Below, in pieces: positions 47,306 through 57,839 of a stretch of 64,000 nt of DNA. The DNA is taken from positions 46,060,758 to 46,124,757 of the forward strand of contig CM034306.1 of NCBI GenBank assembly GCA_019925795.1, written 5' to 3'. Source of the stretch: Dendrobium chrysotoxum (Eukaryota; Streptophyta; Magnoliopsida; Asparagales; Orchidaceae). The notes under the pieces are model-generated. The model searched no databases and was not told where the DNA came from. It worked only from the letters and a program-made list of their open reading frames with translations. Position 1 is the stretch's first letter, and each line of letters opens with the position of its first letter. A program made the position numbers and the translations under genes.

Positions 47306-50300
47306 GTGTGCTCTCACACAAGACCTCGTGACAGCATGTGGTACCTGGACAGCGGATGTTCTAGACACATGACTGGAGATGCAAATCAGTTCATTTCGCT
47401 GGAGGCCAGAGCTGGAGGCAAGGTTACACTTGGAGATAACACCACCAGGAAGGTGGTAGGCTCAGGTATAATTGGTGATTCAAAGAATTTTATGATTGAT
47501 AATGTTTTGCTTGTAGATGGACTGAAACACAATTTGCTGAGCATCAGTCAACTCTGTGACAAGGGATACAGCATCAAATTCCTGCCCACTGACTGCATTT
47601 TAAGCTTAAATGATGAAGTTGTTTTGCAGGGGCAAAGGATCAACAACGTCTACAAGCTGGATATAAGTTGCATTAAATCTGAAAATTCAATTTGCTTAAA
47701 AACTACTGCTGATGAGTCTTGGTTATGGCATAGGAGATTGTGTCATGCCAGTTTGAAAACCCTTAGGAGAGTCACCCAAAAGGACTTAGTTAGAGATGTG
47801 CCGAAGCTTAAGTTCACTAAGGATCACCTGTGTGATGCCTGTCAGTTGGGGAAGCAAGTCCAGTCCTCTTTTCACTCTGTTAAGGACATTAGCACCTCTA
47901 GACCGTTAGAAGTTCTTTACATGGACTTCTTTGGACCCATTAGCACTGCCAGCGTAGGGGGGAGAGTCTATGGGTTTTTGATTGTAGATGACTATTCGAG
48001 GTTCACTTGGGTGAAATTTTTGTCACATAAATCTGAGTAATTTGATGAGTTTAGATCTTTCTCTAATTGGATTCAGAAGAAGTTAGGATGTGAGATTATT
48101 ACCATCCATAGTGATCACGGAGGGGAGTTTGAGAATGAAATATTTGGAAGTTTTTGTGAGGAGCAAGGGATTAGTCACAATTTCTCAGCTCCTAGGACCC
48201 CTCAGCAGAACGGGATAGCTGAAAGGAAGAACAGGACCTTAGTGGAAGCCGCTAGAGCCATGCTTGCCGAGTATTCACTTCCAAAATACTTTTGGGCTGA
48301 AGCGGTGAACACTGCCTGTTATGTGCTGAATAGGGTGAATGTGAGAGTCAAACTGAACAAGACACCTTATGAGATCATTAAGGGTAGAACTCCAAATCTG
48401 TCCCACCTCCATGTCTTTGGCTGTAAGGTTTTCATTCTGAACAACGGGAAGTCATCCTTAGGAAAATTTGACCCCAAATCTGATGAAGGAGTGTTCTTAG
48501 GATATTCAAGTGTGGGGAAATCCTTTAGGGTGTTCAATAAGAGGACTTTGGTAGTGGAAGAAACAACCCATGTAGTGTTTGATGAATCTGATCCTAAGGA
48601 GTCTAGATCTGAAGTAGAAGATGAAAAGATTGTTGAGGTTACCCAAGGGGTTGGAAATACAAGTCTGGAGGAAAGGGTAGAACCTCAAACCACTTTGCCT
48701 AGAGATTGGAAATATTCTTTGAGTCATCCTAAAGAACTGATCTTAGGAGACCCTTCTGAAGGTGTTAGGACTAGGCATGGACTTAGGAAGGAAGTAAACC
48801 ATTCTGCCTTTATCTTAATGACTGAAACCACCAATATCAATCAAGCCTTGTCGGATGAGTTTTGGATTTTAGCTATGCAGGAAGAGTTGAATCAATTTGC
48901 AAGGAATGATGTGTGGGAGTTAGTAGAAAGACCTAGAAATCAAAGCATTGTGGGAACCAAGTGGGTCTTTAAGAATAAGATGAATGATTCTGGTGTGGTG
49001 GTTAGGAATAAGGCAAGATTGGTGGCTAAGGGGTATAATCATATAGAAGGGATTGATTTTGAGGAGACTTTTGCCCCTGTAGCTAGATTGGAAGCCATTA
49101 GAGTGCTACTAGCCTTTGCCTGTTATAAGGAATTCAAGTTGTTTCAAATGGATGTTAAGAGTGCCTTTTTAAATGGGGTAATAAAAGAAGATATTTTTGT
49201 AGAACAATCCCCAGGTTTTGAGAGTACCCAATATCCAAATCATGTTTATAAATTAAAAAAGGCCTTATATGGATTGAAAGAGGCACCCAGAGCTTGGTAT
49301 CAGAGGCTTAGCACATTCCTGTTAGAAAGAGAGTTTGTTAAGGGGAGCATAGACACTACCCTTTTTCTGAGGAGAATAGGGGATGACTTACTCATTGTCC
49401 AGATTTATGTTGATGATATCATTTTTGGATCTTCTGATAAATATTTATGTGATGAGTTTTCTAAAATAATGAGTAAGGAGTTTGAGATGAGTATGATGGG
49501 AGAATTGTCCTACTTTTTGGGGTTTAGCATAAGGCAAACGGATGATGGAACCTTTCTCAATCAATCTAAATACACTAAGGACATTTTGAAGAAATATGAA
49601 ATGGACAAAGCCAAGCCAATTAATACTCCCATGACCTCCTCAGTTCAGTTAGATAAGGATTCAAGTGGAAAATCTGTTGATCAGAAGAAGTATAGAGGGA
49701 TAATAGGATCACTGCTTTACCTGACTGCTAGCCGACCTGATATCATGTTTAGTGTCTGTCTTTGTGCTAGGTTTCAGGCTGATCCTAAAGAGTCCCACCT
49801 GACTGCTATTAAGAGAATTCTTAGATATCTTTTAGGGACCCCAAACCTAGGAATCTAGTACCCTAGGCACAGCACCTCTTTTGAGATCATTGGATATTCT
49901 GATTCTGACTTTGCGGGGTGTAGGGTGGATAGAAAGAGCACTTATGGGACTTTTCAATTCATAGGATAGTCTTTAGTCTCCTGGTCCAGTAGAAAATAGA
50001 ACTCAGTTGCACTTTCCACTGCTGAAGCTGAGTACATTGCCTTAGGAAGTTGTGTGGCCCAAGTTCTTTGGTTGAAGCAATAAGTCTTGGATTTAGGAGT
50101 ACCTTTTGGCACAATTTCTGTTCTGTGTGATAATACTAGTGCTATATATATCTCTAAGAATCCAATCCAACATTCTAGGACTAAACACATTGATATAAGG
50201 CATCACTTCATTAGGGACCATGTTACAAAAGGGGAAATTAAGCTACATCATGTAGCAACTAAAAATCAGCTGGCTGACATATTCACTAAACCACTGGCCT

Positions 50301-50356
50301 TTGACTCATTCAGCATTTTGAGAACCAGATTAGGAGTGATTGATATAAGTGTTTGA
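47306..50356 (+). pseudogene. pol: Element 2 pol (PR-IN-RT-RNase H)
   Basis: 1017 codons in one frame. Protease WYLDSGCSRHMTGD (about 47340); integrase zinc region (HRRLCHAS, CDACQLGK, 47727-47855) and core (VDDYSRFTW at about 47985, HSDHGGEF at about 48108, with the following GIAERKNRT block); RT (KLFQMDVKSAFLNG near 49140, IYVDDIIFGSS near 49405); RNase H (STAEAEYIALGS near 50020, DIRHHFIRD near 50200). Five stops: 48038 (TCA to TAA), 49856, 49967, 49997 and 50084. That at 49997-49999 is shared with element 1 and, as TAA, with B. The domain order is that of Ty1/copia. The product would act in the particle and in the nucleus. Confidence 0.93.
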
Positions 50357-51673
50357 TTCTGATGACTGCTGATTTCTGATTGTTCTGATTGGTATTCTAT
50401 TTTTTTTTTATTAGTTAGTTTTTGGTTTGATTATTTGCTTTCAGTTGATTTTTATTTCTTCTGCTGATTTTCGTTTTAGCCTTACTGTTAGTTTGAGTTG
50501 AATATTTACTTTGATGTGATTTTCTACTTGCTTTTTTATTCACTGGGTCATATCTTGCACTTACTGTTTTATGCTTTTCAAAATCTGATCACCGCTCACT
50601 ACTTCTGATAATCTGAATTTCTGACTGGGAGTTTTACCTTATTTTTATTTGGAAGCTGGTAAGCAGTGATTGATTCCACTGAATCTGTTAAAGGGAAGAA
50701 ACATTGATGATTATTTCTCTTCCTCTAACTCCTTTACTGGTGTATAGTTTCTTTTGGATAAAAATCCTCTTCAAAATTAAAATATTTGATTTTGAAATAG
50801 AGATTATTTTATCTTCCTACAGTAATCTGCCTCATATCAATAGTATTTTTCAAAGTCTAGAGTCATTAGTTTGATTTTCTAAACCAAGTGATTGCATTTA
50901 TCATATGCTGTATGGCTTTTATTTTGTGAATTATTCTTCCTTACTGTGGAGAGTCATCTCCTATGTCTGGAAGATAATCTCACAGTTGAGACTTTTTAAT
51001 GATTATGAAAATGAGAAAGTTTACAAAAGATGCGCACTGCGCCAAATAAATTGAAAAAGAGGCATAAAATGAGCCCAAATCTGAAAAGATGTGAAATTGC
51101 CAAATTGGATACACAAAGTGTATCAAAAATCAAAAGATGGGCAAAGCGCCAACCAATTTGAAAAAGAGGCACAAAATGAGCCCAAACCAAGCTTTCTTCC
51201 CTTTCAGATTGTTAAATGTCTTAGAAAAATCTGTGCGTCACTTAATATTTTCAAAAACTTGTGTTTTGAAAATCCTAATTTCTGATTTTTTACTCTGTAA
51301 CACTATTGTATCAGATATTTTTCTGGAACAAGGCTTGAAAGGATCTCTTTTCAAATCTAATGTCTTTTCTTTTGAATCGGATTTTTATTTTGAAAGAGGT
51401 TTGCATCGATAAGGTGCCCGGGGTCGGAGTTACGAAAGTTGATTTTTCTAATCTTTTCTGGATTTCAGCGCTGTCAATCTTCTTATTGGTTTTTGAATCT
51501 AAAATCAAGGAAAAATTCTGATTTACTCGAGCAGCTTGATCAAAAAAAACTTTGCTTTTATGTGTTTTTGCTGTCAGTTTTATTCATTTTTATTTTATTT
51601 TGATTTCATGATTGTGTTTTTTTGGGATCCTGATCGGTCATCTTCATCATCCATCTTTTTCTGTTTTCTTCAT
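50357..51673 (+). other. Element 2 spacer with AAA-centred dyads
   Basis: No gene. At 51029-51183 is an array including GATGCGCACTGCGCC, GATACACAAAGTGTATC, GGGCAAAGCGCC and GGCACAAAATGAGCC. The rest is T-rich and colinear with element 1. Confidence 0.7.
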
Positions 51674-52180
51674 ATCGTCCTAGACGATACCTCGATCGTC
51701 CTGGATGATCCTCTTCGTCCTGGATGATCCAAACATCATCCTGGACAATTCGTTCAAAATCATCCCCACACTGCTCCTGCTGCTGAAAGAACTCCAATTA
51801 TTGGTGATCGTCCTGGACGATATGATCCATATCCTTCTGATCTGATCAAACGGCTGACATTACTCCAATTATTGTCCATCTTCCTGGACGATCCACCTTA
51901 TCATCCTGGACGATCCACGTGTCAGCCGCTAGACGATTAGAATTCAGCCCGTCCGACACACTTATTGCATATCGTCCGGGACGATCCACCTAATCGTCCT
52001 GGACGATACCTTTTCGTCAATGGTCGTCCAGCCTGACTCCTCGGGATGATCGCCTATGTCTAATCATCCTGGATGATCGGACCTCCTTTTTGACCAATCA
52101 TCCAGGACGTCATAAATGCCCATATCGTCCCGGACGATGTCACGATCGTACGGGACAATCAAGCTATTTTCTATATAAAC
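51674..52180 (+). promoter_or_regulatory. Internal promoter for ORF3, element 2
   Basis: Dyads start at 51674/51695, 51714/51735, 51807, 51878/51900, 51971/51993, 52063 and 52124/52145. Offsets within pairs are 21 or 22 bp. Relative to element 1, one 21-bp unit is missing at 51807. The TATA box TATATAAAC (52172-52180) follows the last dyad by 12 bp and precedes the ORF3 ATG by 72 bp, leaving room for a short untranslated leader. It is not known whether it fires. Confidence 0.8.
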
Positions 52181-52251
52181 AGCAGTTTTCTTCAGGTTTT
52201 TGACACTCCTTCTTCCACCCTCCTTCTAGTTCCCTACACTCTTGATTCCTC

Positions 52252-53406
52252 ATGGCTGGTGGCAAACGTTCCCGTCAAAAGGGTGCCAGTTCCTCCCGGG
52301 GACATGTCGATCCTCGCTTCCCGAATGCAGCCGATCAGGCTGCTTTCGAATGCTATCGTGATGTGGGGATCACGCACTCTAAAATTGTAAATCCCCACAC
52401 TCTCACTTATCCCATTCTAGATCTGTTCGCACACACCTCCCTCACCTTCATTCTGACCTTATCCTTTCCCTTTAATCTTGAACTCCTTCAAATCTTCTTT
52501 GCCAACTTGCGCATTTCCGCGGACTATTCCACTCTTCGATCATACGTCAATCAACACCCCGTGGAACTCACGACCCATGATTTTCACAATATTCTTAACC
52601 TGTCTGTCACTAGCGACAAACTTCACACGCTTATCATCGATCCTGACTATGATTGGAGTGTCGCCAATCACTTCCTTCGCAATACAAATGCACCCTATCA
52701 TGACAACGCTTGCACTTCCCTTCTCAAGGACGCACGGACCATTCAGCATGTCCTTCGTTCCTCCGTCATTCCAAACGCGGGGGATCGAATTCACATTATC
52801 CCGCTACTGTCCTTGACCACCTACTACATCATGGCCCGTCGAGAATTTAATGCCTCTGATCTGATTATCCGATACATAGAATACCTAACCACCATTAGAG
52901 ATCCGGGTCACAGGCGTCGCCCAAATATAGCTTTAGGTCATCTTATTCATTATGCCTTAGAGACAAAATATGACCTTCAGTATCCTGTCCCTCCTGATGT
53001 CCCTCCTTCCTTCTTCACAAATAACTCATTCCACGTCCTACACAGCACCCGACTACATCCGGAGCCCGCCCTGGATATTGAGGAGGAAGAGGAAGAGGCC
53101 GTTCCAGTTCCTGCTGCACCAGAGGCACCTGCTCCCCTTCGCATTGCCTCTCCCTTTGACCACCTGGTGCAGCGCTTCGATCATTGGGAGGCAAGATTTA
53201 ACTCCTATGTGGTTGCCCAGGAGCAGCGACACGCCGAGGACATCCAGCGCTTCACTGACTATGCTGCGCAGCAGCAACAACAGCATGACCAGGACATTAC
53301 CTGGATTGGAGCCCACTTTCAGGCCATTCACCACTACTTCAATCCACCACCGCCACCTCCTTCTTCCGATCAGGATCCACCTCCATTCTACTTTTCTATT
53401 TTGTAG
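52252..53406 (+). CDS. ORF3, intact 384-residue accessory protein
   Basis: Intact frame between pol and the 3' LTR, on the sense strand. Residues 1-20 are basic (MAGGKRSRQKG). Residues about 45-250 resemble the domain known as putative plant transposon protein: LLQIFFANLRIS followed by YVNQHPVEL, then HVLRSSVIPN and the long RREFNASDLIIRYIEYL helix with HRRRPNIALGHLI. Residues 276-283 are acidic (IEEEEEEA), 300-362 are helical with a Gln run, and 365-378 are Pro-rich. I see no signal peptide or membrane segment, so it is not an envelope protein despite its env-like position. Both the basic N-terminus and the fold are compatible with nucleic-acid binding, which is unproven. It probably has its own promoter. 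Decayed homologues are in elements 1, B and C. Confidence 0.85.
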   Translation: MAGGKRSRQKGASSSRGHVDPRFPNAADQAAFECYRDVGITHSKIVNPHTLTYPILDLFAHTSLTFILTLSFPFNLELLQIFFANLRISADYSTLRSYVNQHPVELTTHDFHNILNLSVTSDKLHTLIIDPDYDWSVANHFLRNTNAPYHDNACTSLLKDARTIQHVLRSSVIPNAGDRIHIIPLLSLTTYYIMARREFNASDLIIRYIEYLTTIRDPGHRRRPNIALGHLIHYALETKYDLQYPVPPDVPPSFFTNNSFHVLHSTRLHPEPALDIEEEEEEAVPVPAAPEAPAPLRIASPFDHLVQRFDHWEARFNSYVVAQEQRHAEDIQRFTDYAAQQQQQHDQDITWIGAHFQAIHHYFNPPPPPPSSDQDPPPFYFSIL

Positions 53407-53475
53407 TTGTTTTCTTTTCTGTTCTATCCTGATGTTTTTAGTTTTTCTATTTCCCCTCCTCCTTTTTGTGATGTC

Positions 53476-53486
53476 AAAAGGGGGAG
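53476..53486 (+). other. Second polypurine tract, element 2
   Basis: AAAAGGGGGAG, 156 bp upstream of the main tract and 70 bp after ORF3. Confidence 0.6.
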
Positions 53487-53631
53487 TCAGTTGTAGTCGT
53501 TTCTATTTTTGTTATGAGTCATGTTTCCTGGATTAATTTAGTTGTTAAATAAAAATTTGAAAAAATATTTGTGTTTTGATCTCCTAGTTATTTTTTATTT
53601 TCAAACTATAGTACAAATGTTTGCCACCATC

Positions 53632-53643
53632 AAAAAGGGGAAG
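53632..53643 (+). other. Polypurine tract, element 2
   Basis: AAAAAGGGGAAG, two bases before the 3' LTR. Confidence 0.82.
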
Positions 53644-53645
53644 AT

Positions 53646-55283
53646 TGTTGCAAATCTAGTTTTGATAATGACAAACATGTTTCCAGTGTGTTCTACTTGG
53701 CTAACTCGTTTCAGGCACAAAAGATCACGAGCCACTCAAGCCAACTCAAGATCGGATCCAAGTGTGTCCAATGTATGATCTTCCTTTTATTGAGTCAATT
53801 GTAATGTAACTGATCCCCTAACTAAGTAACCTTACACACACACACTCAGGGGGAGAGCTTGAGTGAATTAGAGTTTCTGTTCATTTTTTGTTCATATCGT
53901 CCTAGACGATATTCACATCATCCTGGACGATCAAGTAAAAATAGAAACCCTAATTAGGGCGACTAAGTTAAGAGGGTCTGATTAAGCAGATCGTCCTGGA
54001 TGATATGTTAATCGTACGGGACGATATGCCCAAATCAGAAATTCTCAGCCGCCAGATCAAGTTAGGCAAGTTTTTATTTTAAGTTATTTGGTCTGATCGT
54101 CCCGGACGATACGTGTATCATCCCGGACGATTCAGTACAATCATGCCTAATTTAATCTGGTAATTAAGGAAAGCAATTTATTTTTGATTGATACGATCAT
54201 ATCGTCCTGGACGATCGCAGGATCGTCCCGGATGATCTTGATCGTCTAGTGCATTTAAGCTGTACGTCCTGAGCTATATACAGGATGATTTAGGGCCTTT
54301 TTGAACTAATTGTACATGACGATGTCCCTATCATCCTAGACGATCAAGTCATTTTTTGGTCGTCCAGCACAAGTTTCTCTGGACGACCCGAGCTGTCTTC
54401 TGGACGATATTCCTCGATTTGCACTAATCATCCCGGACGATCGCAGGATCGTACGGGACGATATGAATAATTTTTCCTACTGATCGTCCAGAGGAGCCAG
54501 ATCGTCCAGCCTGAAACAGTTGATTTTGAACTGACCGATCGTCCTGAACGATCTTAGCCGACCAGTTGAGATTTAGGGCAAATTTTAAGCCCTCCTATAA
54601 AAGAACTTTTTCTTGAAATAAAAAAAATCTTTTGCCACCTTCCTTCCCTGAGAAACCCTAGAGAGAGAGAGTTGGGAGATAGAGAGAGGATCTTGTGAGG
54701 GGGAGTTAGTGAGGGATTCACTAAGGTTGCTCCAAGCACTGATCAGAGTCGTCTTCTCCGCTCGTCGTCTTTCGTCTAGTCAGTGTTCATCGTGGGAGGA
54801 TCGTTCGCAAGAAGATCTGGGGTTCTCTGCCCGCTTTAGGTGGAAGTAAAAGGAGTTCGAAGGTTCTCTGCCTGCTTCAGGAGGAAGCAAAAGGAGGTCG
54901 GGTTCTCTGCCCCACCGTGTGGTGAAAAGGAGGTCTTGTACAGGCTTCTCCGCCTTGCTGTGGGAGCAAAAAGAGAGACACTTTTTGTTTAGTGCAATAC
55001 CCTGAGGGGAGGCTCCGGGGAGTAGACGTAGGTCAAGTTGACCGAACCACTATAAAATCTGGTTTGCTTTTCTGATTCAGTTTTGCACTTTACTTTTCTG
55101 ATATTAACTGCTTGGGTGAATATCTGTGATTGATCTTTTCGTTCTTGTTTACTTGTTTCCGCTGCTATGTATCGAAAAGATTTTTATTATTGTTCGTGAA
55201 ATTTTTAAATAACCAATTCACCCCCCATCTTGGTTAGCTTCGGGTCTAGTTCACTAGGGCTTAACATCCCTATCGAACTTTCA
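53646..55283 (+). mobile_element. Element 2 3' LTR
   Basis: 1638 bp. Doublets start at 53896/53917, 53990/54011, 54096/54117, 54201/54222, 54309/54330, 54427/54448 and a single dyad at 54538, its partner lost by a 17-bp deletion. TATA box at 54596-54603; leader hairpins; dyad GGTCAAGTTGACC (55031-55043) before a second TATAAAA. Confidence 0.95.
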
Positions 55284-56248
55284 GAACACTCGGTAGCCAA
55301 ATACTTTGAAATAAGTCAATGAGAGAGATTAAATATAAGGCCTATAAAAAGCTCTAAATTCAATTCTGGTGACACAAATCGTATAGTAAGATTAAGGATC
55401 ATCTAGTACGATTAGTTCAAAGTACTCCTATTAGTATTGTACGAAGTGCTTGGTGCTGTACGATCAGTTCAAGGAATTGAGTTGATCATCCAGGATAATT
55501 TAGATCATCATCCGATATGGTTAGTATAAATAACTTGGATTATCATCCCGTACAATTGGCAACGATTTAATTATCATCCCTTGCAGGAATCACGTCGTAC
55601 AGTATGATTGATCAAATCATCCTTTATGATCTGATTGGATTAATTAATCCAACTTCATTCCCTAATCACAGGATTAATTTAGGTAAGATTTAATTATATC
55701 ATACAGTATGATATATCATACAGTACTATGAGTACAAATTTTAAATTTCAAAATATTATCTATATTATGATTGGTGGTTAGGATCCTGATTTTTAACTAA
55801 TCATCTTGTATGATAAATATCGTACAGTACGATGAGTTCATCTTGAATTAATTATCACAATTAGTTATTTTAATCATTTTTTGATTAGTTGATCATACAA
55901 AAAAATACAAATCGTATAATATGATTAGTTCAAAAAATTAAACTTCTGATATTATAAATAATTCACTCCCTTGAGTGTGTGTGTGCATGGTTACCAAGTT
56001 AAGTATCTACCAAATACATGATTTGACTCAAGAAAGATAAAAATATAAACATTTCATGACATACTTAACCCTTGTTTATCTAATCTTGAGCTGATCAAAC
56101 TTACAAGTGCATGGTGGACCTGAAATACTAGTACATAACAAAAAAAAAAGATATGTAATAATAGTAATTAACAGAAAATAGTATAGTAAGGAATCCAATA
56201 ATATTTGTTATCATCAAAATCATAAAACATGGGTCCAGATTTGCAATA
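55284..56248 (-). mobile_element. Element C 3' LTR, segment 2
   Basis: Continues the LTR broken at 43785, starting with the second GAACA. Contains dyads of the older type (ATCGTACAGTACGATG near 55819 and decayed neighbours). The LTR start is at 56248. Confidence 0.88.
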
Positions 56249-56629
56249 ATCACCCACTTTTTGATAATGATAAATATTATTGGTAAATATCTAAAAAATA
56301 TTTTTGCTATTTCCTTAACTCCCCCTTACTAGGTGAATCTTTTAAAAATAGGGAGGGTTTTTTTATTTTTTTATTTTTAGTTTTATTTTTAAAGAAAATA
56401 ATACATACACAAATAATAGGAAATGAAAAGGGAAAAAGAAAATAATAGATTAAGCATTCCAACACATAGTACAATATACCAACACCAAACTACTCCCCCT
56501 TTTGACATCACAAAAAGGAGAAAACTGCTAAACAAAGACACCAAAGAGAAGAACATACATTACAAAGCATAGAAGTAAAAATGATACAGACACACAAATG
56601 AAAATACAGAGCAAATTAAAAGTATGGAG
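56249..56629 (-). other. Element C 3' untranslated region with two polypurine tracts
   Basis: The LTR-proximal tract (reversed) is at about 56250-56263 and the second tract, TACTCCCCCTTTTGAC on the plus strand, at about 56489-56504. No gene otherwise. Confidence 0.6.
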
Positions 56630-57189
56630 GATCCTAATCAGGTGGAGGTGGTGGTGGTGGTGGTGGTGGTTGTGGTGGTGGTTGGAAGTATCAGTGGATT
56701 GAAGTAAATTGCTCCCCAAACCAGGCTTGGCCATTATTATATTATTATTGCTACTGTGCTACATAGTTATCAAAATGAACCATATCATTATCATACTACT
56801 ATTATTGCTCTGCTACGTAGGAGTAAAAATGAGCCTTCCATTGGTCAAACTGTTGAACCATCATATCATGCTGAGACTGCTGGTGGATAGGTGCTGGTGC
56901 TGGAACTAGTAATACCCTCACTATTAATTTGAAGACTAGCAAAAAACTTAAAAAGAAGTTCCGAATTGAACGAGTAGGCAAGTGTGAGAATAAACTAAAG
57001 GGTGGTGCGAGAAAAAAGAGAGAGTACCTGGAAGTTTAAAACTTCCTGGTTTATGATCTTAGAAGGCGTGATACTGGCAGCTTTATACTGATTGTAAGCC
57101 TATTCGTCAGTGGCTTCGATAAACTGAGGATCCACGGGGCGTTGAGAAGAACTTCCTACTAGAGCTCGTGAATGCTTTCATCGGGCCAT
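56630..57189 (-). pseudogene. Element C ORF3 remnant with internal deletion
   Basis: Starts at 57189 (M, then KHSRALVGSSS after a stop) and ends in a Pro run encoded by a CCACC repeat (about 56640-56690). The central part of the domain is deleted near 56905, so the frame jumps from the N-terminal third to the C-terminal helical region (FDQWKAHFYSYV). Confidence 0.7.
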
Positions 57190-57286
57190 TTAAAAGATTG
57201 AGATCTTAGAGAGAAGGGAAGAGTGGTGGAATAAGAGTTGAGTGAAGAAAAGCTTTGAATTTCCTCTCTTTAAATAGAATGGCCAT

Positions 57287-57680
57287 ATTATACAGTATGA
57301 TAGAGACATCATACAGTACGGTCGAGTCCAATATGATAGCTGAGCATGATTTCCAATTCTGCCAAGGTGGTCTTTTCGTATAATTCAATTAGAATCATAC
57401 TAGACAATTAGCGAGAAGATGTTTTTTCCGAGGTGTCAAAATGGATAATTGTTGGCTGGTAAGATCGTCTAGTACGAACATGTGCTCATACAATACGATA
57501 CAATATTAAATATCATACCTGCCAAATTCAATTCATTCAAAGTCCACTGCCATATGTATTATACAGTACAAAGTAGGTGTTCATACAGTACAATCACTAA
57601 TGATTAATTAATATTAGCCATTGCATGTGCTGTGATCAGTGATTTGGTCTTTTTATGAAGATCGTACAGTACGATGTGAA
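57287..57680 (-). promoter_or_regulatory. Decayed palindrome array upstream of ORF3, element C
   Basis: Dyads at 57287 (ATTATACAGTATGAT) and 57308 (ATCATACAGTACGGT) keep the 21-bp offset. Others near 57480 and 57660 are single. The array lies within 480 bp of the pol stop because the spacer is missing. Confidence 0.65.
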
Positions 57681-57839
57681 CAAAATTCAAAAAAAGTGGT
57701 GTGTGATGATCAGGAAAGCTCCATAAAAATAATATAAAATAAATTAAAATAAACAAAAGAACCAATACAAACAATCATAAAACAAATTTAAAAGAAAAAC
57801 ACATAATAATTTTTTTTTTAATTTTTAAATCATCCTGAT

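Larger units (their letters stand above)
43786..55283 (+). mobile_element. Copia element 2 (SIRE/Maximus-like), best preserved copy
   Basis: This 11.5-kb element is flanked by an exact 5-bp duplication GAACA (43781-43785 and 55284-55288). Two LTRs of 1642 and 1638 bp are alike by eye, with scattered substitutions. Gag and pol are colinear with no frameshift but have eight in-frame stops; ORF3 is intact. Structure: LTR, PBS (45430), gag exon 1, putative intron, pol, spacer, palindrome array with TATA, ORF3, two polypurine tracts, LTR. Confidence 0.95.

Noticed and set aside
52252..53406. ORF3 as a retroviral-type envelope
   Set aside because: No signal peptide, no transmembrane helix and no Cys-rich surface domain. 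The sequence resembles a plant transposon-associated domain instead.
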